Assembly (NCBI GenBank): GCA_027625915.1
Contig: JANTQA010000015.1
Location: 2,604,001-2,668,000, forward strand
Direction of reading: 5' to 3'
Origin: Anaeramoeba flamelloides
Lineage: Eukaryota > Metamonada > Anaeramoebidae
DNA: 64,000 nucleotides
The translations under genes and the position numbers were made by a program. Below the pieces are notes generated by a model. That model saw only the letters and a list, made by a program, of their open reading frames with translations, had not been told where the DNA came from and made no database searches. Shown here piece by piece: positions 10,344 through 22,902 of the stretch (its first letter is position 1; the number at the start of each line of letters is the position of its first letter).

Positions 10344-13300
10344 TTTGGTTTGTTGTATTTTTTATTCTTACGTGATAAAGAACTTTGCTTGTCAAAGAAA
10401 GTAAAAAAAGAAATCAGAGAAAAAAAAAAATGATAATGTTGTAAAAATAATTATTTCAAATTATTCTTTAACAACTTCTTTTTGGAAGGAAATTAGTCAT
10501 TTTGCGAATTGAAAAAACTTTTGTAAAAAAAGGAACAAATTCTTAAGTACCTCAAAAGGTATTTTTGAATGAAAAACTTGATTAGAATTTTTATTTCTCT
10601 CTTTTTCAAAGAAAAAAATAATTTTGTTTATCTGAGAGTTCATATATTTTGTATATAAGATTAACCACAGAGCTAAAAAGCTTTTCGCCAATGTTTTTTT
10701 ATTTTGGAAAAAGAATAAACCAATGAAACTACTGTTCTTAAAATAATTCACATAGTTGGGACCGTTCAGTGTTTCAAATTAAACGCTCGGTTTCTATTTT
10801 CTAGAAGACATATGAGTCTAATTATTCAAAGAACCCAACAAAAATTCAATAAGTAAGATCTGAAATTGGTTTCTTCAAGTTTAATTGTTCGAAAGAAAAT
10901 TTAAAAATGAAAGATCAAAATTTTAAATTTTGTGAACACATAAATTATGAAATAAGAAAATAGAGAAAATAAAAAAATTTTCTGAAAAATTGGAAAATTT
11001 CAAACAATGGTATTCCTATTAAAAAATTTACATAAAATATCAACGAAATAACTTTTGAATTCAATTTTGTCGTAGGTATACTATTAGATCGTTAATTAGA
11101 TGTTATTTAAAAAACAAGAAGAAAAAAAATTACTAATTTTAAAGAATAAATACCAATTTTTTTGCTAAACAATTGGCATTTTTGTTCTCTATAATTTTTT
11201 AAAAGTGTGGAATTGAATTCTGAACAAGATTCTATTCATAGAAAAGCATATCTGAATCACACGGAAGAGTATTTATCATCATTTTACTCTCAATATTTGG
11301 TTCTTATTTTTTTAAGGGAGTAGATACTGATAAATTCAAATTTATTTTATCAAATTTGTATTTCAATTTCCCTTTTTGTAATCTAAAGGACCCAACTTGT
11401 AAAACAACTCAAGAGAAAGAATATTTTGTAGTAACAACTAATTTTACAAAGTTTCTCACCATTTAAGCCAATAGAATGCTTTATTCAAAATGATTAAAAA
11501 AAGATATAAAAAGGAGAATGAGGTAAAAAATTTTAAGATATTTATTTGAATTTATCAATATTTTTTACCAATTGTGAGTAACCAAGTTTATAAGAAATTA
11601 AATAATTAAAATTATTTCTTTAACATCATGAATAAATATTACAATAATTGTAGGAGAGAACGATATTTGAAATAAGATGTTTATAGACTAATTTAAAAAA
11701 TCTCAATCAAAATAAGACAAAAAATTGATCAAGAAAAACTAATAAAGATATCAATTTTAAAATCTTATCTGTTTCATCTGTTAGAATTACTTCTTCTTCT
11801 CTCAGTTTTATTTTTAATTATGAATAGAAAAATTTTTCTTCTCTAGATCTTATATTTTTTCTTTATCTAAATTGAAATTCGATAAATTAAAAGACAATAG
11901 GAATTGAGATCCATATAAAAATTTTTAAGAAATAATAAGTAATTTGTTTTTAAATAATTATTCGAAAATATAGAAGTATTAGTTGTATATCTTTTTTTTG
12001 AAAATTTAATATTTTAGATCAAAATTGTAAAAAACCAAATTATTCTAAATTTTCTTTTAATTTTTCTCTCAAAATTTTCAATTACTTCTTTGAGTTGAAC
12101 TTTTTGGACTTGTTTTTTGATTTCAATAATTCAATATTTTTTCTTTAATATTTAGAAAATTCTTCTTTGTTTTAGCTGGATTTTGATAATAATAGTTTGA
12201 AAAAAGTATTTATTAATAAAATTGCAAACCCCGATTTATTTTCAAAGGATAATAAAAAGGAACAATAGATTAGATTTTCAAGGTAACACTTTGTTTATCC
12301 TCAAAAAAGTAAAAAGAGAAAAGGAAAAAAAAAGCATCCATATATATTTTGGCTTATTGGTATTGTTTTTTTATTATAAGTTTTAAGATCTTTATTTGGA
12401 AAGATAAACTCTCTTTTTTGTGTTATAAAAAAAAAAAAAGAATAATGAAAAAATAAAAAAAATTATGTAAATAACATTTACTTATAATGTCTATTCCATT
12501 GATTTCCTCCATGATTTATACCAGTCATATATTCAAACACGTTTCAAAACTCAAAACATAATTTAAGCTAACTAAAAATATATTAAAAAAAAATATTCAA
12601 AAATTGAAAAAATAAAGATTGAACTTTGTTTTAAATTGGTTATTTTAATAGATAAAATAATTCAGAAAATTTCAATTTCATAATTTAAATATCTTCCGGA
12701 GCTATACAAAAAAATTAATCAGTAATTTTAGAACAATCAAAAATTTCAAAAACTTGTAAAGGTTCTGATCCCTTTAATTACAAAAATGAAAAAAAAAAAC
12801 AAATTTTGGAAGAAATAGGTTTGAATTAATTAATTTTATAAAAAAATTGATAAAATTTATCTCAAAATAGAATTATTTTTACTAACTTTTGAAAATATAT
12901 AATAAGTAAAAATTGATTTTCTACTAAAAATCGATCATATTTGACCAATCGGGAATATACTAATTGTGTTATTTTGAGAATTACAAACACCTTATGTATT
13001 TTGTTAAATAATTTTACCAGTCATGATTGTTTCAAAATAAATCAATTCAGTCGGGATAAATTATCAAAAAAATTTCCATGGGGAAAAAATTTTAATATTT
13101 TTTGTATGTTTCAGGGTATTTTGTGCGTTACTTACTTGGTACTTACACATTTTAATTTAACTTCTAAAGAGATCTAGTTTATAAGTAAATAGGGGTATGG
13201 AAAGAGAAATATTTTACATTTTTAAAAGAAAAATAATAACAAATAAAGAATGATTTGTAAAAAATAATTAAAAATTATTTTCAAAATTCCATAAACTAAA

Positions 13301-13409
13301 ATTATTAATTCATATAACGTTTCCAAATAATAAGAAAATCCAACAAGTAATGAGTTTAAAGTGGCAACCGATCTAACTAAACTGAAATTAAAAATGTTTA
13401 ACCCTGTTA

Positions 13410-13800
13410 AAACAGTTTAAATAACCACAATAAAGCAATTCCTTTCAAATTGGAAATAATTTAGATTTTTATAAAATATAAAAATCATTTTTTCGTCTTT
13501 TAGTTTTTTATTTTCATTTCATTTTTTGAATATTTAACATATTTCGTTTGATCAATAATTTTTTTCAAAAACTTGATATTATGTTAAAGTCGAGTTCTTC
13601 AAAATAGATGATTACAAAGAAAAGTAGTTGTATTTAACGATTTGATCGATCAATAATTGTTAATTGAATTCACACAAATTTGTGTATGTATTTATTTTTT
13701 TTGCTCTCTCCAGAATTTATAAAACAGTTTTGAGCTATAAGTATTGATAATTATTTATTTTTTGGTATTTTTAGTATTATAATTTATAAAAATTGTTAAC
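13410..13800. repeat. Degraded copy of the ~510-bp family
   Basis: Shares ordered short blocks with the copies at 6947 and 46484: AACAGTTTAAATAA, CAAATTGGAAATAATTT and GATTTGATCGATCAATAATT followed by GAAT. Both ends are eroded, so limits are approximate. Apparently older than the other two copies. Confidence 0.45.
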
Positions 13801-14114
13801 ATTCCAATTGGTTAAAGTTTAATTTGGGATTTCTTCTAGAATTATTTAATAAGTATTTTTTTTTTTCAAAAAAAATTGAATTTTTGGAAGTTTAAAATTT
13901 TGTATTAAGGATTATTCGAATTTTATATGGTCAGTGAATACTATTCTTCGACCTAGTAACATATTTGTAAACTTAAAAGAAACTTGATCTAAGGGATCTT
14001 GCTAACTTGAAAAATTTAGGTTTTTTTTGCAAAATTTTGAGTTTGACAAAAAATATTTCCCTTAATCAAATCCAAATTATTCTAAACAAATTTTGAAGAA
14101 AAAAATTTCATTAG

Positions 14115-14203
14115 GAAAATGTTACTCCACTTTCTTTTCAAGTATGTTAGAGTGTATCGAGAGAGTATAAATATACTTGAAAAGAAAGTGGAGTGACATT
14201 TTC
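14115..14203 (+). repeat. Long hairpin, 34-bp arms, 21-nt loop
   Basis: Arms 14115-14148 and 14170-14203 are reverse complements except at two positions. In a plus-strand transcript both exceptions would be G-U wobbles, giving 34 continuous pairs. It could be a small foldback element or a small-RNA precursor. Confidence 0.8.
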
Positions 14204-15676
14204 ATAATATCTAAAAAATATCTTTTTAGTTTTGCCTTATTTTCTTCGGAAAATTCAAAAAGTTTTTGGATTAATAAATGAATATTCAAGCATAATTTAA
14301 ATTGCTAAAAAATGCAATATTTTGACTTTTCCTCAATTCATTGTCTTTTAAAGCTTTTTTTTTGGTTTATAGTATTTTATTTCAATCCTCACTGAGCATA
14401 AAATTCGAATAGTCCTTAAAGTTGACTTTTTTAAAAAAAATCTTTTAACAACAAAAAATACTTTTTGATAACCTCGCACTCATAAATTAACAAGCTGAAT
14501 GTAAAAAACATTATATATCTTTTTTTTTTTTTTTATCAGTATTGAAGAAATCTAAATTATACCCTAGATGTTGTTAAACGTAAATTTCTTCAAGGAACTT
14601 TAAGTGTAAAATCTACGCTTCACAATTATTAATCAATGAAAGTAATTTTAGACTGCTTTACTTTAAAATTAATTCATTTGGATTTATTTCTTTAAATTTA
14701 TTTGTAATTTTTATTTATATCATTTTCTTTGAAAGTAAACTTCAATTTATAATTTTAAATTCCCCAAAAAGTCAATTTTTTTCGAAACAAAAAATCTTAT
14801 TAAATAACTCGAGAAGAAATCCCAAATTAAAACTTGAACCAATTTAAATGTCAACAATTATTTATCATTTATTATACTCACAAAACAAATAATAAATAAT
14901 TATCAATTAAAATAAATAAATCATTTTGATATTTTTTAAGAAATAATAAAAAAAATGAAAAAGAAAAATAAAGGATTAATAATTTTATTAAAATTGGGAT
15001 ATATTCCTTTAATTAATAAATTTATTTATTTTTATATTTTTATTATTTGATAAATGAATTTGTAAATTATTAAATCCGAATGTTCTTGGAATATGATAAA
15101 TATATATATTATTATTATTATTCAAACATCATAGATAGAGATTTCTTGAATATAATGCGGTCAGATAATTTTAATAAACTTTTTTTGATAAATTATAAAG
15201 CAAATAAAGTTCAACAAATGAAAATAATGAGCTATTAATTATAAGAAAAAAATAAATATAAATAATATTAAAATTATAAAAAAGAAAATTAAAAATTAAA
15301 ATCCAAAAAATAAAACTTTCAGACAAGAATAATAAAACAATTTTTTTCAAAATTAAACTATTTATAAAAATTAAATCCATATTATCAATTTTTCTTTTTC
15401 TAGTATTAAATATGTTAATAATAAAATTATTATTATTTTTTTTTTTTGATTTTCAGTTGAAGTTATTTGTGTAAAATTGGAAAATTAGAAAAAAAATACT
15501 CTAAAAAATATTATCTTGATAAAATTAATTTTATTTTTAGAACAAATGAGATATTCGTCGCACAATAATTATTCAAATTGTTGAGTTGATCATATGATTG
15601 CGTAAAAAAAAAATTCAATTGTTTAATTGTTATTTAATTCTCCATTACAAAAAGAAATTTATTCTCAATATAAATA

Positions 15677-15709
15677 TACATACATACATGAATACACACA
15701 CACACATAA

Positions 15710-15743
<34 letters not shown>
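15677..15743. repeat. Compound CA/TA microsatellite
   Basis: Imperfect ACAT, CA and TA repeats in succession (ATACATACATAC, then ACACACAC blocks, then TATATA). Frames through this stretch are repeat artefacts. Confidence 0.9.
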
Positions 15744-16449
15744 GAAAATAACCAATAGAGATTACTTTATGGTTATCTTGCTTATCTATTACACAATTAA
15801 ACTACTAATTATTGTAATTTTTTTGCAATAAAGAGGAAATATTTGAAAGATAAAAAAAAATTAATATACAGCAGATATTGATTTCAAACAATTTCAATGC
15901 TCTATTACACATTTACTCTAGTATACATATTTCAATTTTCAATAAAAAAAAATATTTTTAAATATTTTAAAGTAATTTTAAAAAAATTTTTAGAGGAACA
16001 GTATGGGAGAGTTGTAAAACGACCAATTTACAATCTGAAGGTCGGAGTTCTATTTCCCTTAATCACATTATTTCTGATTGTTTACCGTTTTCTCAAATAA
16101 CCAACACGGTGTAATTTTAATTAAAAATCGGGCTTATACTTGGTACTCTAACTAATTCTTAGAAGAAATCGTTTGACCAAATTGAATCTTTTTGACTATT
16201 ATAAAAATCGAATCTGAACGAAATTGGAACGAAATCCCACTCAATTTATGAAGCTGATCCGATTTTTGGGAGAAATGACCAGATTAACTCTCTCACTGGG
16301 TTCAACAATATCTCTAATTCAAATTAAAAATTCAAGTAGTGTCGTAGAGTGCCGTAGAGTGACTAGGTTTTTTTTAATTTTTGAAATGAAAAGAAAATTT
16401 AATGAAATTTTCTTTGTATTTCAAAAAGTAAAAAAAAACCTGACGGCAC

Positions 16450-16516
16450 TTTTCCAGAATTTAAAAGAATAGAGAAAAATCTTAAATTTTACTCTATTCT
16501 TTTAAATTCTGGAAAA
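16450..16516. repeat. Perfect hairpin, 25-bp arms, 17-nt loop
   Basis: Arms 16450-16474 and 16492-16516 are exact reverse complements (TTTTCCAGAATTTAAAAGAA begins the left arm). The loop is A/T-only except one C. Likely a foldback remnant or recent inverted duplication. No copy elsewhere in the window was noticed. Confidence 0.8.
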
Positions 16517-18107
16517 TCTGACAAACAGGTGAACTTTTAATTACTCACTCTTTAATGGAAAAAAAAAAAGAAAAAAAAAAAAAGTTTTTAACAAGATTTT
16601 GAAAATACCCCCTAGTTAAGTTTATTAACTGTTTTACTGATACTTTTGAAATTTTTTTAACAGTTTTTTAAAATGACTCCATATAACAAAATTTTGATGT
16701 TTTTTTTTTCTCAAAAGTTTTATTAAAGTACTTTATACAATAAAAAAAAAATTAGGAGCGATAAAAAGTATAGTACTAATTTTAGATAAGTTAGAATGTT
16801 TTTATTGGATCCACTTCAATTAAATTTGAATTTTTTTCTCAATATTTAAAAAATAATTTGTTTCAATAATATACTTTGAATAAACAATAATAATAAGATA
16901 ATTGTCAATAGTTGATTCGTCATAAAAACCTAATTAAAAAATAAATTTGATCATTAAATTTTTTCTATTTTTTTCAAAAGTTGAAAATTTTGATTTTATT
17001 ACTTGACACTTTATTGATCTTGAAAAAAACAAAAAATATTAAAGTTTTTTTTTTTATCCAAGGATCCATTTTGAAACTATTTGGTATTTTTTTTTTGCTT
17101 AATATATGGGTAAAAAAAATATATATGTACTTTAATTTTAAATTTAATTTTTTTTCAAGTATTAATTTTTTTTTCAAAGATCCAAGACTTTTATCTCTTC
17201 GCTTCAATCAAATCTTCTGTATTTTCTAAAAAAAAAAAATTTGCAGTTAAGTTTTTTTTTTGACAACAAACAAGTATTTTGAGGATATAAAATGTATTTT
17301 ATGAAGTGTGAAAAAGTGATATTTTACCCCTATTGAGACTTCTTACTTGAAAATTAATTTATTTTTCTATTTCAATCCAAAAATCTTTTATTTTATGATA
17401 ATTTCAAGATTTATCATTTTGTACACACCTTGTTTCACAATTTAGAATTAATAAAGCACTGTATTGGCTCTGTGGGAAATAAAAATCAAAAATTTTGTCA
17501 AAATTTGTCATTCACATTTCTGCAATTTCTGCAATTTGTTTTTTCAAAAAGGAATGACAAATATTCTATCTTCTTTTGAACTTTTAGAAATAAGATATTC
17601 AAAGTTCTTTCGTAGTTTTTTGTTTTAAAGTTTGGTTTGTAAATGTAAACAACTAATCAAAAAGCAATTTGAAAATTTATTGTATCAAAATTGTTTATTT
17701 CTTTAATCCAATAACAAAAAAAAAAAAAACACAAATATTTTTTCAGAAAAAGTTAAAGAGGAGTAACTTCAAAAAATAACCCCCCCCTGTTTGTCAGAAC
17801 TATTAAACATTATTTAGTGACTTTTATCCCAATTATAACTTTGACAGTATTATAAATCAAAGGAAAGTTTTTCTTTTTATTAAATATCAAAAAAGTAGCA
17901 AAAATCATTTTTTTTTTTGTCCAGCAACATTTTCAAACAAATATTGCCACCAAAATTGTTGTGTTATATTTGGATGGAACTATAAAGAAAATTGTTAAGT
18001 GCTGCTTGTATATTGAAAGTGGTGTTCTAAATAATCACAAGTATTTTTTAAATTTTCATTTAAAAATAAAAATATGAAAAGTCATTTCAAAAATTGTTCA
18101 TATAAAG

Positions 18108-18597
18108 TCTTGAAAAAAATACCGTAAATGTAAATAATCCATGATAAGATTTTAAAATTGTTAATATTAGTAAAATTGTTGAGTAATTTTTCTTATTTAA
18201 AAAGAAATCCTTTTTATAAATAACCAAATTTTTTATGAGCCTAGTAATAAAATTACCTAAAGTTCATTAAAGTGGGGTGTCTATAGAAATACTTATTTAA
18301 TTGTTTGAGAACCTAAAGTAGATCTACTTGTTTTGAAAAACCATAGAGTTTTATAGAGGTTTGCTATGAGTTTGGTAAATGAGATTTTTTAATCTTGTTT
18401 TTTGATTGAATATTATTTTTGAACAAGTGTAATTTCATTAATCATCATTCTAATAAGTAGGTGAGTTATAATTTTCAAAGTTTGATTCTGGAAAAAAAGG
18501 ATTTGATTTCTAAATAAAAAATTACTCAACAATTTTCCTAATATTAACAATTTAAAATCTTGTCATGGATTATTTACATGTACGGTATTTTTTTCAA
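18108..18597. repeat. ~488-bp TIR element, copy A
   Basis: Termini (TTGAAAAAAATACCG at left, CGGTATTTTTTTCAA at right) are inverted and about 65 bp long with divergence. The interior shares AAATAACCAAATTTTTTATG, TAAAGTTCATTAAAGTGGGG and AACAAGTGTAATTTCATTAA with the copies at 45559 and 62966. No coding capacity. Confidence 0.75.
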
Positions 18598-18768
18598 TAC
18601 CATATTTTTTATTTGATTGTTTTAATTTTGAAGTATTAATGCTTTTGGACGAGTAAAAATCATTATTTTCAACAACACTTGTGGAAGTTAACCATTTTTT
18701 TGAGAACTTTTTGAAAATAAAATGAAAATTATTATGTTGTCTAATTGCATCGGTTACATCTGTCTTAA

Positions 18769-18872
18769 AAAAGTGAGTACTCAACCGGTGAAAAAGGTGT
18801 TGACTCAAGCAGTTTTACTCACTCTTTTCAGCGGTTTGAGCAACACTTATAAAACTTTTGTTTACTCACTTT
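18769..18872. repeat. Imperfect ~100-bp foldback
   Basis: Opens AAAAAAGTGAGTACTCAACC and closes with GTTTACTCACTTTTTT. Inside are further partly inverted blocks (GTGTTGACTCAAG against TTTGAGCAACAC). A small imperfect inverted repeat just downstream of the KRTCAP2-like gene. Confidence 0.5.
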
Positions 18873-18944
18873 TTTTAAAAGTCCTGCAAACAAAAGTTTT
18901 CGATTCTATTTGAATCATTTTGGTTAAAGTTAAAAAAGAAAAAA

Positions 18945-19533
18945 TTAAAAATAATAAAGGAAATCAAACCAGGTTGTCATTGCAATTCCATCGATTGTGA
19001 CAGCAATTGTATTTCCAACAATAAAACAAAATATAATAAAAAACCAATTGACTTTCCAACCCATCGATTTACATAGTAGCCCTGCGATCTATATTTCAAG
19101 AAAAAAAAAAAAAAAAAAAAATATCAAAGAAAAGATGAAGGAAAGGCAAAAAGTTAAAAGAAGAAAAAAATTTACTAAAAAGACAGGAAATCAAAAAAAT
19201 TAAAAGTTTTACCACAAGAGCAAAAACAAAAATTAGTGAAGATAAAAAGCCAGCCAAGATCAAAAGGTATTGATTGGATCGAAGAAGGTCAGCAAAGATT
19301 TGTAAAACACTAACAATCAATATTGAAAAAATGATTGATACAAAAAGAGACGAGGTATTTGAGGCTTTGAGATCTGTTTAAAAAAAAAAAAAAATAGAAG
19401 AATTGGAGATTAACAAAAAAAGCAACAAAAAAAATTTATTCTTGTTTAGTTGTTCGGTCAAAGCAAAAAAGATCTCAAAATTTGAATGGGTCAGGTTGTT
19501 TGGGAAATAAAATTACAAACTTTGTTTTTTCAT
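18945..19533 (-). CDS. KRTCAP2-like oligosaccharyltransferase accessory subunit
   Basis: Three-exon model: 19533-19521 (13 nt), 19373-19213 and 19088-18945, with donors GTTTGT and GTAAAA and acceptors AAACAG and ATATAG. All phases agree and give 105 residues. Residues 11-57 (TSSLFVSIIFSILIVSVLQI, LLILAGFLSSLIFVFAL) align with human KRTCAP2 TSLALSSLLSLLLFAGMQM and LTIQGGLLGSGLFVFSL. VTIDGIAMTTWF corresponds to the IHRVCVTTCF region. KRTCAP2 is a small ER membrane subunit of the STT3A-type oligosaccharyltransferase. Three hydrophobic spans lie at about 13-32, 40-59 and 72-90. The protein is shorter than the human one (136 residues), so a further 3' exon beginning at the GTTTGA inside codon 40 of exon 3 may exist, but none was found. 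The 13-nt first exon is the least certain part. Confidence 0.68.
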
Positions 19534-22500
19534 TTTTTAGAATTAAAGAATTAGAATAGGAAATGAAGAAAAATGATTATTTTTATTAGTAAAAAAAAGA
19601 AAGTCTCATAAGGTACGAGAATTCGAAATTCTAAATCAAAATATAATAATATATCCCCAATTTCAATTAGGGAGAATCATATTAATGTCAGAGTTTTCTT
19701 TTTTAATAGGTTTGTGTGGGTATTTTTATTTTATCTACTTTTTGAAAGATACAAAGTTTTTGGTAAAGTGAACGAACAACTTTTTATTTTTATTTGTGGT
19801 AAATAATAGTTTTTGGAAACGGTATTATACCTGAATGAGAAATAATCAATATCAGTTTTTTTCAATTAGATTCCGAAAAGGTTTTCAAAAATTTCTCTTC
19901 AGATCACAGAACACTATATTTTAAAATTGAAAATGGTTCATTTTTTTTTATTCTTATTCAAATACACTATCTTAAACAAGTAACCAAAAATATCTATGAT
20001 TTTAAATCAATTTTAAGGACAAAATCATTGAAATACTCTGAAAAATTTTCAATTATTAATCGAATTTACTGTTGTCCAAATAAGAATTGCAGAAAAGTTT
20101 TAAGTGTATTTCAAAATAAAAAGCATGTTTTTTTGTTATAGAAGACCTATATATCAATCGATTAAAAAAATCAACATTAAACCCTAATTAAATATGGAAT
20201 TGGGTTCTTAAACTCTAATATTTATATAGAAATTATTAAAAAAGAAGGATCAAATTGGAAAATTTATCTCAAAAAATAGAGTAAATTTTGGATGCAATTT
20301 CTATCAAAAAATATCAAAACATTTTAAAAAAAATTGAGAATATTACCAAAAAATTTTAACAAATTACATTAATAATAATAAATTTTACTGAAAATATTCA
20401 GGTATTTTACCTTTGGATTTTATTTAGAACTTAAGTATTCTATTGGGTAATAAATTGGATCTTGCATTGTAACAAGAAGAAAAAAAAGCACTGATTATAT
20501 TTCGAAACATGGATTTTGTCTTAGGGACAGTATTTTGGTCACTATATAGAATTTTTTTTGTAACTTTTCCTCAAATTTAATTAATATATAATTTTATTTG
20601 TATTAAAAATTGGATAATGTTTTCTTTTGATTTTGAAGAAATTTTTTTATATTAACTTTCGAAAAAAAATTTTTTTAAAAATAGTAGAACTTCAAGAAAT
20701 CAACTTTAGTTTTAAATTTTGTTCCTTGTTAGTTTCTTTTATCTTTTAAGATTTAAGTACCCTGAAAAAAAAGAAAGAAAGAAACAAACCTTTTGATATG
20801 AATTCTGTGTTTTAAAATCTTCATAGGTTCTGTTAATAATATTAGTATTTGAATTATAAATGGAGAAAAAAATGCTACTTCCTTTTCCATATTTTTCTTT
20901 ACTAAATAACAAAGAAAAAATATATTATATGTGGGTCTTTTTTAAAAAGGAAATTCAAAATTAAGTAAAATTTTTTCCCATTTTTAATTCAAACACCACT
21001 AAATGATCCAAGAAATCGACAATAAGCTATAAATAATGTTTTTTTTTAAGTTGAATAGTAACTCTTATTTATTTTTTTCCCAATAGTAATAGGGTAATTA
21101 TTTTCACAAGTGTACAATTAAACCTGATATACAACTTCGTTTATCAACTTTAGATAGATGATTTATCATTTTTAAAAGGATTCATTTTTTTTAATTTTTT
21201 TTTCAGTCAAAAGATCTTATCAATTTTTTGTTGATTTTTAGATCAAAAAAAAAAAAAAAATTTGAAAATCATTTTTATTTTGAATAAATCTCACTTTGAG
21301 TAATTTCTTAGAGTCTGTATGAAAAAATAGCCTTGAATTCTTTAATCTTGTTTTGTAAATACAATAAAAATAATTCAAATATTTAATCCTTGAATATACA
21401 GAAAAAAATTTGAAAATCTTTTTATTCACAAATATTTATTAAATTTGTTGAAATTTAAAAGATTAGGAAATAATCTTTTTCAAATATCAAGATTGTAAAC
21501 AAGGAACTGATATTTTTAAAATTAGTTATTTGATAATATCTATTATTATTTTAATATTAGATTTATTTATTTGAATTCATTTTTATTGTTTGAAAATATT
21601 TAAAAAATTGAGAAATAATTGTCAATTCTATTGATAAATTTTTGTCTTTGGGTCATTACAAACTTGCTGAAATAATTAAGATTGGGTATTTAAATATTGA
21701 TTAAAAACAATCAAATTAAAAATTATTTATTTAGATTATAAGTTGAATTATCTAGGTTTTTAAAAAACTATTTTGTGAGAATTTTTAATGTAATTGTTTG
21801 GTTCTTTTACTCGGATTTTTTTATTCAATAAAAAGAAAAAATTGATTTTAACTTTCCTTTGAATCAACTAATTATATTTTTTCTAGTTTAAAATAATAAT
21901 TATTGTAATTTTTTTTGAAATTAAGTGGATTTTTTAAACAGTATTGTTTTCGAACATATTAGTTTTATTTTTAAAGTGTATTTTTTTTTTTTGTATACTT
22001 CCTTTTCAGATATTAAATTTCAATCTTCTTTCAAATGAAATAATTTTTTTAAATAATTTAGACATATGTTGAATGATAAACTTTTAAAAAAAGAGAAAAA
22101 TGAATCTTTCTTTTCAAAACAATAATTCTTATAGAAATTAACATTAAAAGTGGGAATGGTTTTGTAGTTATCAGATTTAAACTTGGTTTTTCAATTTCAA
22201 GATGAAGTGAAATTTTTTGGAATTCGGCTATTAGATTTCCTTAAAGATTTTTTTTTCGTTTACTATCCCCTTAAAGAGGAAATAAAAACAAAGTTAAAAA
22301 GAATTGTTCTAATATGAGATAATTTTGTACTTCAGAAGAAGACTATTCCAATATTAAGTAAGTGTATTATTGATGTAGATTTATATGATAATAATTCTAA
22401 TCTGAAAAAGGGTTTCTTACTGGTTTTTGAATTACAAATTGGAGAAATTTACAATTCTTTTTCAATTTCCTTTTCCAAAGAGAGTATTTAAACTACAACC

Positions 22501-22750
22501 TACTTCTTTGAAAACTTGAATTTTTATAGAATATATGGAAAAGGAATGTAAATTTTTTTCCCATTTTAGAATTCAAATACCAGTGTCTTAAAAAAGGTCA
22601 ATTGGACTATATACAAAAATAGACTTCCTTTTTGCTTTGTTCAAGCTTTAAATGTTTCACTCTCAATCTTCTGTAATAATTCTTGGTTTGTGTGAAGTTT
22701 AAAAGAAATATTTTAATTCAAAAAACATATTCACAAGAGCTTGTTTAAAT
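19534..22750. other. Non-coding AT-rich region between divergent genes
   Basis: About 3.2 kb between the divergently transcribed KRTCAP2-like and RhoBTB genes. It contains one 476 bp element (20069) and, just beyond it (about 20550-20830), a partial similarity to the inside of the same family in the opposite orientation. No gene seen. Promoters of both genes must lie here, but no defined motif could be assigned. Confidence 0.6.
20069..20544. repeat. ~476-bp TIR element (CAGTGGTCA family), copy 1
   Basis: Ends are TA-CTGTTGTCCAAATAAG and TTTTGGTCACTA-TA. The next blocks are also inverted (TTTCAAAATAAAAAG against TATATTTCGAAACATGGATT). Matches the copy at 32048 in reverse orientation, e.g. TTGTTATAGAAGA near the left end. 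TA-flanked and non-coding. Confidence 0.72.
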
Positions 22751-22828
22751 ATGGACAGGCCAATTGATTTCTATGAAATGGAAGAAAAATTGAAAACTTT
22801 GACAAACAAGACTTTTGAAAAAAAGTAA
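22751..22828 (+). CDS. Possible upstream ORF of the RhoBTB gene, 25 aa
   Basis: ATG-to-TAA frame MDRPIDFYEMEEKLKTLTNK plus five residues ends 74 bp before the RhoBTB start. Its composition is protein-like. It is not in phase with the RhoBTB start through any GT-AG pair tested. It could be a regulatory uORF in the 5' leader or a stray first exon. Confidence 0.3.
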   Translation: MDRPIDFYEMEEKLKTLTNKTFEKK

Positions 22829-22902
22829 AAATTTTTCGAATATTTTTATTTTTTTCAAAAACCAAAGTCATTTATTTTTATTAAGTCAAATACACTAAAG
22901 AA

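Larger units (their letters stand above)
10344..18107. other. Non-coding AT-rich region with hairpins and degraded repeats
   Basis: About 7.8 kb without a supportable gene. Identified contents are a decayed copy of the 510 bp family (about 13410-13800), a 34 bp-arm hairpin (14115), a CA/TA microsatellite (15677) and a 25 bp perfect hairpin (16450). Two open stretches, 11195-11323 and 17919-18077 on the plus strand, look less AT-biased than their surroundings but match nothing recognised and lack convincing starts. Confidence 0.6.

Noticed and set aside
10497-10751. 84-codon minus-strand frame upstream of Psf1
   Set aside because: GTG start, K/F/N-rich background composition and no motif.
12941-13177. 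78-codon plus-strand frame with protein-like composition
   Set aside because: Starts at TTG, has no recognisable domain and no splice partner; kept out of the gene list.
15997-16070. tRNA-like segment with an A-box-like TGGGAGAGTTG and a weak B-box
   Set aside because: The implied acceptor, anticodon and T stems do not pair, so it is not a functional tRNA; a SINE head could not be supported without further copies.
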